Under the pieces are notes generated by a model. That model ran no database searches. It was not told the origin of the DNA and saw only the letters and a list, made by a program, of their open reading frames with translations. Shown here piece after piece: positions 27,301 to 42,300 of a stretch of 64,000 nucleotides of DNA (positions are counted from its first letter, which is position 1; each line of letters starts with the position of its first letter). The stretch covers positions 1,247,501-1,311,500 of the forward strand of contig JAJHZJ010000252.1 of assembly GCA_023548195.1 (NCBI GenBank). Reading direction: 5' to 3'. This DNA comes from Bettongia penicillata ogilbyi (Eukaryota; Chordata; Mammalia; Diprotodontia; Potoroidae). The position numbers and the translations under genes are program-made.

Positions 27301-30300
27301 AGTGACTTGACCAGGCTGACACAGTTAGTAAGTGTCTGAGGCTGGATTTGAACACAGGAAGATGAGGACAGTTAGGTAGTAGAGTAGATAAGAGCACTGG
27401 GTCTAGAGTTAGGAAGACTGAAGGCCTGGCATTATATTTACTGCACCACCTAGATACCTAGGTCTATTCCTTAGCATTTTTAAACAGACTAAGTTATTTC
27501 ACTAAAGCTAGTTGTCACTTCATGGGATACTCACAGAAGTCCTGTGACGTGAGCAGAGGAGTCAAAATATTCCACATGTAAGGAGTGCCTGACTCAAAGT
27601 CATACAACTCTTAAAAAAGCAGAGGTAGGACTATAATGCAGGCTTTTTGACTCTAAGAATCCAATGTTTGTCACTGAACTAACCTGCCTCCATAAACATG
27701 ACATCTACCTTGGGGTAATAACAGCAAAAATTTTCAAGGTTCTAGCCATGCAGGCAAGGCTCACGTTTTTACCTAAAAGGATGAGAACCTATCCTTGATA
27801 ACTGATTGGTATGAGGAAGTAAGGCTCAAGTCACTGACTGGGATTCCTGGTCACCTGAGGGCATAAAAGAGGCATCCTCTGATGAAACAGTGCTCCTTGG
27901 ACTTGTGGATGTCACTGTTAGGAAAATCACCACACCCTTCTGGCTAGGCTTGTCTCTGTGGTAATCAGGGGAGGAGCCAAGAATCTACCAGAAACCAATG
28001 TTGCATCCTTGACAAGTTTTCAAATAAATATTCTTTTGTTAATTGTTACATGGTCAAAGTGTCACATTTCATTGTGTCCCAAGCCTGAACGATCAGGTCT
28101 GAGTGAGGCCTGGAATGCCATGACAACATGGCTCACACTGTGGATGAAAGGGCCAAGGGAGACAAGGGAGACACAGAGAACAGGATGAATGGACAGCCAG
28201 ATACAGCTGTGTTGTTCTTTCAGCAAGGGCCTTTCCCACAAATATACACACAAGAGGCATACAGAAGAGAGCTTTTCAATGGCACAGAGAAGAGGGCCCC
28301 CAGTGACCTGAAGATTTTCTCCCAGATTATGAAGAGTTTGACATGGAGGTTGAAGACAATGCCATATTAAGGATTTTGGGGTTATTGTTAATAGTCCTAG
28401 AGAATCTGGATTGCCAGTTAAGGCAAATAAAAGTAAACCAGCCTGGAATATTCAACAACTAGACATAGAGCTCCTGGGCTTGTAAGGATTATGCTATGAA
28501 GTCAGAAGAGGGGCTGATGGACTTGGTAACAACACAAATGAAAGAAGAGTAATTCTGATCTATCACCTTCATGATCTCTAATTCAAAAGTTTTTGCTGGA
28601 AAGTATGTTAAATTCTGTTGAAACTGGGGGAGTAAGAAGAGGAGTAGAAGTGAGGATGAGAATGGGGAACTGTCATGGGAGGTTATAAGAGAGCCTCAGG
28701 CTTATCTTACCCCACACTAGGATTTCCTTCACAAACCAGGGAACTGGGGGAGGCTGTGGAGTTTAAATAAGTGTATGAATCACTGGAACAATGGGTGTGG
28801 AGGGTCTGGTGCAATGGAGTCAATTTGTTATCTTCTTTGAAGCTGTTTCAAAGGCTTGGGGAGTTAATGGAAAACTTATTTTTGCAAAGTCAGTTAAATC
28901 TGTTGGAAGTTCCAGTTCAGAACTGTTCTGTGGTCTTTTTTAGGTAGCTAAGATGGGATTCTGTTGCACTGGTTTCCCTAACAGGGACTGTAGCAGAGAG
29001 GGTAAAATTCCTAAAACAGATGGATTTTATAGTCTGGTTCTCTATTGCAACCCTCCACTGCATATGGCTTATGATCACCTTATCTGGAATAGACAGACTT
29101 TTTTTTCTAAGTAGAATTTCACCCAAATGGTGCCAGGGTAGAGCTGTGGGAGTACCTCATCACACCACTTCACTGGCAGGGGCAGATCAACTGCTAATTT
29201 TTGTGCTGGAGAAGGAGACAGCTGTGGTCATCTGGACAAATGTAGCTGTCAGTATAAACAGGCAATGGCCCTCATACCCACTTAGGTGATTAATGATATG
29301 GTCTCCCCGTCTGGGCAGGACCCCTGACACATGGGGTTGATAAGGAGACAATCAAGTTATACTAAGGTATTCCTAAGCTATCAGGAATCAGGATAGTGAG
29401 GGCCCTTCTGCCCTACATCAAGGAGTAAAGGCCATACATCCAAGTCATAGGAGACTGGAAAGAAGGTAGGAGAGGCACAAATATATAAGGGCCTATATAA
29501 GGACAATTACAGTCCTATCACTATCATAATAGGGGATCTCTCCCATGGGTTCTTGTCCTCCCATCATCTAATGTTTCTTTTCAGGGGGCAGATGGCTAAA
29601 GAGAAGGAATCTGATGACATGGAAAACCCTCTCTATTGGTCACAACTGTGGTAATGAATCAGAGCAAGCATGCTGTGGAAATAGACTTCATAAACTCTAG
29701 GTAGTCGGGACTTCTGGTGGTCCTTTTTGGCAACTTTTATGTCAGTTACTATGGAAAGACTTGGGAGTTGCTCAAGCCATATGCACTTAGTAACAAACAA
29801 TATTAGACTCCGGGAGTGTTGAAATCTATTTACTCCTTAGGGAAGAAGATGGAGGCAACCAGAGTACTTTGCTATACTAAGAAGAACCCTGTGTAGCTCT
29901 GAGAAAGGTAGATGGCAACTGGTGGCTTACAGCAGAATATGGGAAGCAGAACCAAGCTATCACATCCATTGTTACAGCTATTCCTGACTTTGTTAATGTG
30001 ATGGAAGTCTGGGTCCTGGGTAAATGAAATGGGGGTTACTAACTCTGCTTATGCTTCCCCTTCCCTCCCCCTTCCTCCTTTGGTGTGGCTATGGCCAGGA
30101 GCAGTTCACTTCCACTTAGAAAGGAGCAGAGTCTACTTTCACTGTTCTTTTGCCCCAGGAATACCTGAACTCTTATTTATATTGTCTTTATATTGTCATA
30201 AGCTGGTGAATAGAGATCTGACAGAGGCTTCTCTAATACACTACACAAGGTGCTAGACAAGGCCATGGTGGCTGAAATGGATGGAACAGTGGCTTATGAG

Positions 30301-33300
30301 GCACAAGGGGTGTGAAACCAGTCCTTGGAACACGTAGGGTCACTCACTCAAATTTGGGGGATACTGTGGATGAAGAAAACCCAAATGGTTCTGGCCACAG
30401 TCTGGAACATGGATGGGGAACTCCCTGTGGTCTTCCAGGGCCTCAGGTGTGGTCTTTGCTAAGTCCAAGTTTCATAGAACAGATCCTTTTATTAGAGGGA
30501 TTTGTTCTGTGAAGTTTGGCCACATGTGGCCTCAAGGCTGCAGGTTCCCACTCCTGGTCTGGAAAATGCTAGTTTCATTCTTTCCCACAAAATAAAATGG
30601 AAATTCAAAGGTTTATCGGACCCTTAGTTTTGGAGGAACCCACACTACCCACTTGTGTGTCCTGATGCCCCACATTTACTGACTTGAATGTAAGTTTGCC
30701 TCTTTCAAGTGGGCTTCCAAATAGACAAAAGCCACAGAAGACATAAAGTGGGCCATTCAGCAGTCTTTCCTGTGGATTCTTATGACCCTGTGGGGATTTA
30801 TGTTTTTAGAAGTTTCTTGTCTGTAAAGACCGCTCTGAGTGGAACCCAGGGATGACCCAAACCAGATGCCTGCTGGAGTGTTGGAACCATAAGCTCCCTA
30901 AAGTGGTCACTCACTATAAAATTTATAAAAAGCAGTTATATACCTGATACTAAGTCTTCGTTCCTACTGAAGCAATGACACAAGGTCATACTATTATTAT
31001 CCTTTGTCCATAATTGCCTATTATGGGTTGGGTGATATAATACTGTTTCTCTAACAGGTTGGAAAAAGCATAGGAGGCCTTTACTGTTACATGAAAATGG
31101 CAAAAATCAAGATCATACTTGCCCAAGGCCCTCAGGAGTTAATGACCTTCAGTTATGACTCTTCCAGAACCAGAGGCCTCTGGGTCAAGACCCAATATCC
31201 TGCTTCTTCCACTTGCTCAGTGGGCAGTTACCTATGAGGATCTGGATCCTGAGGAATGATGGTTTGCCAAGTTCAACAATGGTTTTGCCCACTATAAGGG
31301 AGGCATTTGCAATTGGTTGCTGTGGTTATTTCTATGATAATGGGAGAGACCCTGGGGGATGGGGTCCTGTCTAGTATTCCCAGTAGGTTGAGCTACAGGA
31401 TATAAGACTAATATTTCAGAGAGCATTGGGATGTAGGGTGGATAAGACCCTGCATCCACACGGATTGATGAGTGGCAGCCACAAGTCTGGCAAGAACAGA
31501 ACTAAAGAGCTACAGAGAAGTTCTGATGATGTCCCTGATTGTTAACACGCATCACAAACACCACATGCCCACTGCTAAGCTGAATAACCAGGCTGATGCA
31601 CTGACAGGAAAAGGAGAGCTTAAAGAGTGAGTCTACTAACAATCTAACACGGGGAAAGGACATAATATATTCTGAAAGGCACTGAATTATATGATCAGCT
31701 AATTCTGCTTAAGAGGGTTCAAGGGTTCATTATGCCAACTGGGGTGCGGAACTGTGAAAGAACGGGGATAGGATCCTATGTGGTTACCAACCTCTCTCCA
31801 ACTGGCAAATCATAATCATTTGCTCCCCTCATTTCAGGACAAGAGATATGGCTACACTGTAGACCTAGAATCAGGACATGGCAGTGAAGTGCCAGCCAAG
31901 TTTGTCACCGTAGCAGCCACCATCAAAGGTCTTGTGAAACAGAGCCTTCTTCGTCACTGGTGGCTCCTGTACCACTTTCTCTGATTAGGTCACTCATTTC
32001 ACTGCACCATCCTTAGGCAGTTGAATTGGTAAATAATACACGAAAGGCTTTTGACCTCCCCGACCCTCTTACTCTCCTTTTTCAACCCTGACACAAAACA
32101 AGAGGAGGCCCTTGCACCAATTTGGGTATTATCTTCTATGCTGTACTCTCTCAATTTCCCTACCCAATCAGTTTCAGTCTTCTCAATTCTAATTTTGTAA
32201 TACCTCTCTCATAAGGCTCCCTTGTCTCCTCTGAAGAAGCTATTACCTGGAGTGGGCCTTCATCACCTCAAACTTAAGACTACAGTAAACAGCTTGCTGA
32301 CTGGTCTTCCTGCCTCAAGCCTCTCCTACTTTAATCCATCCTTCATTCAGCTGACAAAGTGATTTCCCTCAGGTGCAGGTCTGACCACATCACCCCAACT
32401 TTGCAATTCAATAAACTTCAGTGGCTGCCTATCACGTCCAGGATCAAACAGAAAATCTTCTGTTATCGGTGTTCAAAGCCTTGGATCTTTCCTACCTTTT
32501 CAGTCTTCTTATGCGTTACTTCGTTCCACATACTGTGATTCAGTGCTACCGGGGCTTCTTGTGTAAGACATTACATCTCATGACTGGATGTCAAAGCATC
32601 AGCCTGGTTATTCAGTTTAGCAGTGGGCATGTGGTGTTTGTGATGAGTGTTAACAATCAGGGGCATCATCAGAATTTCTCTGTAGCTCTTTAGTTTTGTT
32701 CTTGCCAGACTTGTGGCTGCCACTCATCAATCCGCGTAGATGCAGGTCTTATCCACCCTATGTCCCAATGCTCTCTCAAACATTAGTCTTATGGGAATGC
32801 CTACTTGGGAATACTTGACAGGACCCTCATCCCCCAGGGTCTCTCCCATTATCATAGAAATAACCACAGCAACCAATTGCAAATGCCTCCCTTATATTAA
32901 CACTGGCTATACCCTCATGTTTGGAATTCTTTTTTTCCTCATCTCTACTTCTTGGCTTCCTTCAAGTCTGCTAAAATCTCACCTTCTGCAGGAAGCGTTT
33001 TCCAGTCTCCCTTAGTCCCAAGTGCCTTCCTCTCCAAATTATTTTCTATCGACTTTGTACGTAGTTGTCTGTTGTTACTTCTATTAGACCACAAGGCTCC
33101 TTGGGTGCAGGGACTATTTTTACCTTTCTTTGTATTCTTTTAGTCCCTGGCAGGTAGTAGGTGCTTAATAAATGCTTGTTGACTTGGCTGGACCACTTTT
33201 TAGATTCCCAAACATGCCCTATACTTTCTTATTTCTATGTCTTCTTTGACTTTGTTGTCTGTGGCTGGAGAGTAACCCTGCCATTCTTCCCTATCTGCTG

Positions 33301-36300
33301 AATCTCTACCCATTATTTAAAACCAACACAAATGCCATCTACCTGACATGGAGCCATAACTGACATATTTCATTCCCTAATTACAACATTCTCCCTCCCT
33401 TCAGGTCTTACATAGAACTTTATTTTGCAAGCGTCAAATGCACTCACAGAAGAGTATATTATAGTTTTTTGTATTTGTGTCCTTTCTAAGCTATAAGCTT
33501 CCTGAAGGTAGGAAACCATGTCTTATTTAAATTTTTTTATTTCGTGGAACCTAACTTAGCACTCTGTATTATAACATCTGTGTTAATGAATCAATTTTTG
33601 GAATATATTTTATATATCAAACCAATACAAATTTTTTTAAAAACTTAAAGCAAGGAATAGTTCACCAAAAGCACAGTAAAATAACTAAGTCAGATTGATA
33701 ATGCATTCACATCTGATTCAATAATTATTTTTATAATTATAAATGTAAATTAATAAAACATATGGAAAATCTCTATTTCTCAACATATATTTTGTGGAGT
33801 AACCAAAGTGGTTCAAACACCTTAAACACTAAAGGAATTTACAATATAGTAGGAGACAACACGTGCAACCACAGAACAAGAAGAATTAAAAACTATGCCA
33901 TTAGTGCAAGGTGATATTGCAATGATGGTACATAGATTTGAGGGGGACATGAAATAAAATGTGACTGAGGTCAGAGGCTAGTTAATAGTTGCTTCTTTCA
34001 AATGATAAAACTCTTAACAGTGACCTGAAGTAATGGACAAAGAGGAACTTTAAATTTTATACCTTAATTGCAAATATAGACATTCATTAATTTCAAATAC
34101 TTAAAATGGAAAAAAACTCAATATCTGTATTATTCACCTTTGCTTGTACTTCTTCATTCTAAAATCAGGTGTCCTGGTAATGTTAAATTCATTCTCCCTC
34201 TCTTGGACCAAAAATAGTTTCACTGGCAGAGGAAACTCCTTCTACCAATGCTGATCAGTACCCTGGCTTGGCAATTTATTAATTTTAGAGAGCTACTGAG
34301 GGCGTCAAGAGTTTAGTTGACTTGTCCAGGGTCACATAGCTGACTGACATAATGCCTCCTCATACACAACTGTATGAGGGGGAGGTAGCACATGTTACTT
34401 TAGGTATGTAAAAATGGTTTAACATGTAAGTTTCACACTAAATACTTTAAGGAAGCATGCAACTTCAAAAATCTTTAAGAGTAAATCTTTTAATGCAAAA
34501 AATGTTATGGACTTTCCTGTAAATCTACTTTTTCATACTAGTAAATGAATAACATTTTTATTAATAAAGTTCAACTTTGCAATGACTTTTCAGTCATTGT
34601 CAAAATGAGTAAGAATACAAGTTTTGAAGTACACTTAAAGTTCTTACCTAGGTTGGCATACATTACAAACAGATTGAAATACTGCTGCAAATGACGCCCA
34701 TGCTCTGAAACTTCCCTTCTGAGGAGATTTAGTACTGCTCTCAGCAAGTGATCACTCAAGCTTAAATTATCATATGCCTGTTTAAAAAAAGATGATCAAC
34801 TATAAAATAAAGTTAGAATCAAGACACTCTAGAAATCAAATGCTGTAATGCATAGAAACAAATCCCAAAGTCCTTCCTTTCCTACTGCCTAGAAATGTGA
34901 CCATGTCTCTTCTATCTTGAAGGAAAAAAAATTTAAGCCTTGACTTTAAAGGCTGTTTTCAAAGAATTTAAAGTCTCATTGCAGTGATAATACCTCATAG
35001 TGTTACAAGACTTTAAGGTTTACAAAGCACTTTCCTCACAACAATGATGAGATAGGTAGTATTAAGGATTATCTGTACAAGGTGATGGAAACTTAACTTT
35101 CCCAAGTGATTTTTTCATGGTCATATAGCTAAATAAGTGAGCCAAAACTAGAATGTCAATTCGTTTACTACGTGTTAGGTACAGGGTTAGACATTAGGGA
35201 TAGTAAAAGAAAAAAGAAAACTAGCTTTGGTCATTGTGGAGCTTATGTATTACTGGAGGACAAACAAGTAAACAGATGAGATAATAACGATAGTAATAGC
35301 TGATAATAATATACCACCTACTGTGTGCCAGGCATGCTACTAAGTACATTATAAATATCTCACTTTATGCTCACAACAACCCTGGGAGGCAGGTGTTATT
35401 ATTTTATAGATAAGGAAACAGAGGCAAAGAGAGGTTAAAGTGACTTGTGCAGATCATATAGTTGCTAAGTGTTTTAGGCTAGATTTCAGCTCAGGTCTTC
35501 CTGACTCCAGGCTTGGAGCTTGATCTATTCACTTCACCAGCTAGCTGTAATTACAAAATAATTGGAGAAGAGCGAGCACAAACTATTAGGAAGAATCAAC
35601 CATTTTCCAGTACATAGTGGTATAAGGAGTTAAGTCTTTAGTGGAGTATGACTCAAAGTCAAACTCTCTTCCCACAACAACGTGCTACCTCTTTGACCAT
35701 AAGGACAGACTAGAAACTGAAACCAGGTAAGAAGTTACTAACTCATTACAAAGAATTATGATTTAGCGGCTCTCTAAGGTATAGAAAACAAATTTCAATT
35801 AGATAAATAAGGCAAATTTAAGCATGTCTTTTATTAATTAGCCTTGATAACAGGTGGTTTAATTTTCTGGCAATTCAATAAACATTAAATACATACTAAA
35901 TGCTAGAAATATAAACATATCTGACAGTCCCTGTCTGTATAAAGTTTAAAATCTAGGATAATTAGATTATGAGTCTGACTATAATTAGTGCATTTGAGAA
36001 AGGGTATATCACACCCAGAGGGGAGTCTTCATTCAAGAAGTAGTACCAGAGGTGGATGCTGAGAGAAGCTAACGACTTCGACAGGAAGCAATGTGGATGG
36101 AGTCTATTCTGGGCATGGGGTAATATATTAACACACACAAGTATGTACATAGGGCAGGATGGCATTAGGCAATAATGAGTAAATTAGTATGGGCAGAATA
36201 AGGAGTATATAAAAAGTAGTAATATAAAAACATGAAATCAAACCACTAATATCCTCACTCTATTCACCTTCCATGAGCTACTCCTCCACCCTACCTTAGT

Positions 36301-39300
36301 CAGACACAAAGATTGTCATGCTCTTGATCTTGCCATCACCCACAAACCTACTACGTGCAAGAAGTCTGAAATCCCCATAATCTACTGATTTTTCACCTCC
36401 TGTCTTTCCTTACAAAAACCCCACTTTCTGTCAGCACCATGACCTCCAATTCCTTGACCCTGCAATCTCTCCCTGCAATTATCAGTGTCTCCTCTTGTCA
36501 TCTTAACCCTTTGGTGAACCAATTCAACTCTACACTGTCCTGCTCTTTTGAATTCCTACCCTCTTTATCCCATCACTGATTACACAGGCCTTAGTCTTGG
36601 ATCACTCTCACCTTTCTTCACCTTCACTTCTACACAACCTGCTGTGCTACTGAATGAAGATGCAGAAAATCATGCAACTGTTGTGTGTCCACCACAAATT
36701 TTTGCAATATAACCTCAAATGGGCTCTCACTACTGCCAAGTAACCCTACTCTTACCTCCCTTATCAACCTACTACCCAATCTCCACAGAGGCTATTCCAA
36801 ATTTTTTCATCCTTCCTGACATTTTCTATTGCTCTCCTTCACCCAACTCTCAGCGGAGACCCTTGCCAGGTATTTTACAGAAAAAGACTGAGATCATTCA
36901 CCGCAAGTTCTCTCTTCTGCTCTCTTTCTTATTTTGCATTTCAGGTGCCTTCTGCCACTCTCTCCTCCTTCACCCATGCCTCACTGCTTTACCAAGATCA
37001 ATCCCTCTCACTCACTCAAGTGACCCCATTTCAACCTAACTCCTCTTGTCATCCCCATTCTTTCACTGTTTTCAATCTTTCCCTTTCCATTGGCTCCTTT
37101 CCTACTGCCTAGAAATGTGATCACGTCTCTTTTACCCTGAAAAATCTCCCTTGATTTTTCCATCCCTACTATCTTTCTATATATTTCTTCTGCCCTGTGT
37201 AGTTTAGCCTTTCCAAAATGTTGTCTACAATGGGTACCTCCACTTCCTCTCCTCTCAGTCTCTTCTTAACACTTTACAAATCTTCTCATTCCACCAAAAC
37301 TACTCTCTGAAGTTACTAATTATGTTAGTTTACAAAATCCAATGTCGTTTTCTTATTCTTTTTTCTCCTTGATCTCCCAGCAGTCTTTGACACTGTTAAT
37401 CACTTCCACCTTCTTGAGGCTGTCTTCTTTAGGTTTTCAGGACACCATTCTCTCCTGGTTTTCCTCCTATCTGACTACTCCTGTGTCCTTTATTGGGTTC
37501 TCCTCCAGATCATGCCCCTTAACCACAGGTGTCCCTACGAGGCCCCATTCCTTTGTCCCTCTATGCTACACTTTGCTTGGTGATCTCATCAGTTCCCATG
37601 GATTTAATTACCATCTTTATGCGGATAACTGTCAAGTCTTCCAGATCCCTATTATTGTGGAGAGCAACACCATTCTCCAAGTCCCTCAGGGTCACAACCT
37701 AGGAGTCATCCTGGATTCCTCACCATCTCTCATCTCCCACATCCAAGGCTAAATACTGTTGATTTAATCTTACGACACTGCCATCACTTTAGTGCAGGCC
37801 CTCATCACCTCAATGACTGGATTACTTTAACAGCCTGCTGGTACCTTCCTCCCCTCTCCAAAGCACCCTCCATTCTGCCACCAAAATGATTTTCCTAAAG
37901 CACAGATTTGATCATGTCACTGTCCCAATCAATAAACTCCAATGACTTCCTACTGCTTCCAGGATCAAATATAAAACATACTCTGGCCTTTCAAAACCCA
38001 GCCCTCTTCTACCTTTCTAATCTTCTCATTCTCTGACATGTATCCTTCCAACCAGAGATGCTGCCCTTCTGGCTATTTCAAAAAGAAGACAAGCCATTTC
38101 TTGGCTGAGGACATTCTTTCTGGCTATCCTTCACACCTGGAATGCTCTCCTTTCTCCACTGACTAGACCTCCAGGTATTTCAAAAAGAAGACAAGCCATT
38201 TCTTGGCTGAGGACATTCTTTCTGGCTATCCTTCACACCTGGAATGCTCTCCTTTCTCCACTGACTAGACCTCCAGGTTTCCTTTAAGTTGTAATTAAAA
38301 TCTCAGAAGACTTCCCCAGGCCTTCTTAATTCCACTGCTTTCCTTCTTTCAATCATTTCCTCATCCTGTATATAGTTTGCTTTGTATGTATTTGTTTGCA
38401 AGTCTCCTTCATTAGATTGTAAGTTCTGTGAGGACAAGGACTTTCCTGTGTGTCTTTTTGTATCCCTCATCAATCCCCCAGAGTGTCTGAAGTAGTCATT
38501 TAAAAAGAAAGCTACACAGTTACCTGACTAGAAGGTCCAGGAGAAGCAAAAGGTGAAGGACACGGCCCATCTTGCAATGAAAAATGTGCAATAAATACTA
38601 TAAGTTTTGCAAATGCGCCCCTCACTTCTGCACTGGGGCATTCCAGAAGGTACTCAGAAAAGCGATTTGAAACATTAAAGAGGACGTTATGTGCAAACCA
38701 AAAGCGTACATTCTTGCTGTGACGGAGAAGAATACACAAGGCATCATACCTAAAATAGAGAAAGACAGAACATAATCAGTAATAATAAAAAAGAAAGCTG
38801 ATAATTTCATTCTTTGACTTTTAAAGTTTAAGTGACATTTTGCTGTTCAACCAGTAAAACAGATCTTCTCAATACCCTTCCATTTTTGGCTTCTGTAAAT
38901 GTACTACTGAATAAAAAACAAAGCTGCTGCTATGAGAAGTTCCTGAGGTGTGACAGTTACTTTACACTGGTTAATACCATTATATGTTTTTCAATACGAT
39001 GACTAAAAATCATTAATTAGGGTAGATTCACAAGACATATATGGCCTAAGTGACAAGAGGGGCCATAATCTTCTAGCTATAACAATTTTGAAAAAATAGT
39101 ATCCCAACTACAAATGCCTTATAGTCATCTGGACATAGCACTAGGGTAGTACAGTGGATACAGTGCTGGACCTAGAGTCAGAAAAACTCATCTTCCTGAG
39201 CTCAAATCTGGTCACAGACACTTACTAGCTGTGTGACCCTAGGCAAGTCACTTAACCCTGTTTGCCTCAATTTTTCCTCATCTGTAAAATGAGGTGGAGA

Positions 39301-42300
39301 AGGAAATGGCAAACCACTCCAGTCTTTCTGCCAGGAAAACCCCTAATGTGGTCGTGAAGAGTCACAAAGAGTTAGACAGGACTGAAAAACGAATGAACAA
39401 CATGGTCACCTAGTAAATATACTCACTCTCTATCTATCTTAACACACTGAAAATCCCTAAAAACACACATACACACATAAATGAAAAACAGTGCAGGCAC
39501 TTTTCTAATTAGAAAGCTTAATACACTTTTCCTTTCTATACAACTCTATTGCTTTCCTTACATAATTAATCAATGAAGTAACTCCATTTTAAAAAGTCTG
39601 AATCCAAAAATTTCATTTTTTTCTAATCTAACTGATACAAAGTTATTATGGATCTAAGAGATGTGAAGGTTTCAGAATTAAAACAACCCTGAGCAGCTGC
39701 AGACAAATGTCAATAATGCACCCCTCACTTCTAGATCCTTGTAGATAGTTTACAAACTTCATTTTTTGAGTATTACTTTTCTCTTTCCAACGCTACTCTT
39801 CTGTATAAGGGTTGTGGAAAAAGTGTGAATGATTCATAATTGTACGAAGATTTTCATGATCAGAAGAGACTAGAATAGTATACAAAAGAAAGCAAACCAT
39901 TTATTAGCTCAGTATGAAAATTTAAAGCAATATACCAGTCACTGGCAGGGCCACGGACTATTTTTTTTGTATGAAATCCTGTGGTGAAAAGGAATCTAGC
40001 AGCAAGCTGAATACTAATCATAGTAATTTCTTCTGCTTCAGGCAACAGATGATCTTGCCCTATGAATAAAAATTACATGTAAAAATCAAGCAAAAATAAG
40101 ATTATTTTCATCCAATATCACTCACATAAAATATGTGTTTAAATCCATTGATGCTGGATAGGTACTGGGGTTTAAGTAAAAGCAACTACTTAAAAATTTG
40201 AGGTCCTTTTACAGCTTATTATGAAATAACCAAATTTAATTTGCAATGACTTGTCATTTGCCAATATTTTAATACTTACCTGTTCTATGTACTCTAGGAT
40301 AGGACAGTAAGCACAGTACACTAGATCTACTCATGGAAGGATTGGATCTCCTGATCTGGCAGTTAGTTAGCTCCCTAAGTAACTACTATTTGGGCTCCAG
40401 AAATCAACAACTAGTTCTAAGTCCTGACACTGCCACTTCTTAACTTGGTAACCCTGTATAAAAGATCTAATGTTTGTATCTTAGTTAATTTACTTTAAAA
40501 AGAAAAAAAAGAAATAAAAATATTTAAGCTTCCCATATCCTACGGTTGTCACATGAGAAGTACTACACAAATATTTATGTTTTGAACATCATTTGCTGAT
40601 TTCTGGCCCTATTGCCAAATAAAGAGAAATTCAAAATGATTAACTTTATTATACATGAGAAAGAGGACAACTTCCTCAAATAATCCTAATGACCTGTCAT
40701 AGATTGAAGTACCCAGTGACATGAGGGTACAAAAAGAATCAGATGGGAAAAGGTAGTGCTGATTAACACAAACCTTACCTTTCTTCTGATAATTCATATC
40801 CAATATGTAATAATGTACAAAAGTATTCATATTGTTATATTCATATGGAATTATGTCATGACCAAACTATTCAAGTTTAAAAAAGTACTCCAACTTTTTC
40901 CAGCATCATATTTTCAGGATTTTATCAATGTGGGAGAGAATCCCAAACAATATAATCCACAAACATTTCATACTTTAGTCAATAGAGGATATTCAAATGG
41001 CACCAAAATACTCATTAGAACACACAGCTCAGCTGCTGCCAATCTCCTGAGGTTGAGATGCTCTTCATTTAGCTAGGCTCTTCAAGACTGCAAACTCCTT
41101 GAAAACAAGGTCTGGGATAGGATTTTTTAAAATATATTTTTACCTCTAGCACTGTACTTTTGCTTAATTGATGAATTCATTTGAAATGATAAACGTACAG
41201 AATCAAATGCTGGTGGGAACTTAAAAGTATTAATCTGCTTGACAGAAGCTGAGATTTACATGCATACCCTTCAAAAATCAAGGGTTATGTCTATCTTAGA
41301 ATGAGATACTACAGACTTTAATGTAGTATATATAGATAAAGTCGCAAAAAAGCAATGGTTACTGTATATTTTTCTTTCAAAAAGTAATCTAATGTGATGT
41401 ATAAGTCCTATCAAGTTTACACATTTCATGAAAGTGAAAATATACAATTTAGTTAGAATTGCTTAAATTAAAGAAATGAAAGGAAAAAAGTTAATTTTAG
41501 AAAACTATTAGCAGAAAGATTAATGCCTCACAATCCACACTGGTAAGAATTCTTCCTTGTAGCATCAAACTAAATTGCAGGTACCTACCTGGAGGAGGGT
41601 TTAAGTAGACACTGTTACAAGTCAGAAGTTTTTTAACAAACTGAAAATATTCCAAACTGTATTGCATACGGTTATGCATGAATTGCACATTCTGCTTCCG
41701 TACACTTCTTTCAATGGCGGATGGCATTTTAATCTGGTGGGGTTTGGTGGTGACAACCAGCTCTGAAATATATTTGATTAGCTCATTGTCCTTGTCTATT
41801 GTGTCCATACGCTCATAAAAAAGAATGTAAGCATTCCACCACCTCTTCTGGCGCCTATACGACATGCGCTTCATCATATGATCAAACACTTCACCCATGT
41901 ACTCTCCACCAAAACACTGGTTTTTCATTTCTTCATCATCATCCATTTTACATTCTGTCACATCTCCATCATCAAATTTATACCAGCGATTTTTCTCACC
42001 ATCTCCACCATTCCTCTGGATGATGTAAGAATAATAATGTCCCCCACTTGCTTGACCACTGTGTACAAGAACACCCACCAGTCTATACTTTGTGTTTCCA
42101 CCTGGCTCATTTTCTGACTGTTCATTTTGTTGTATCATCTGATTTTCAGGGTTTACATCATCCCCTTCTAGTTTCGCAACACCTGCCGCTGTGTAAGGTT
42201 CCATGTCCAACTCCCGTGGAAATTCAAAGTAATCATTGAACTTGATTGCACATTCCCTTTCCCAGTCATAGTCAAATCGTTTTAGCTGAATGGCAAGAAC

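Noticed and set aside
37342..37752. 136-codon plus-strand open frame
   Set aside because: It translates to the L2 reverse-transcriptase core with a changed YADD box; it belongs to the LINE copy and is not a host gene.
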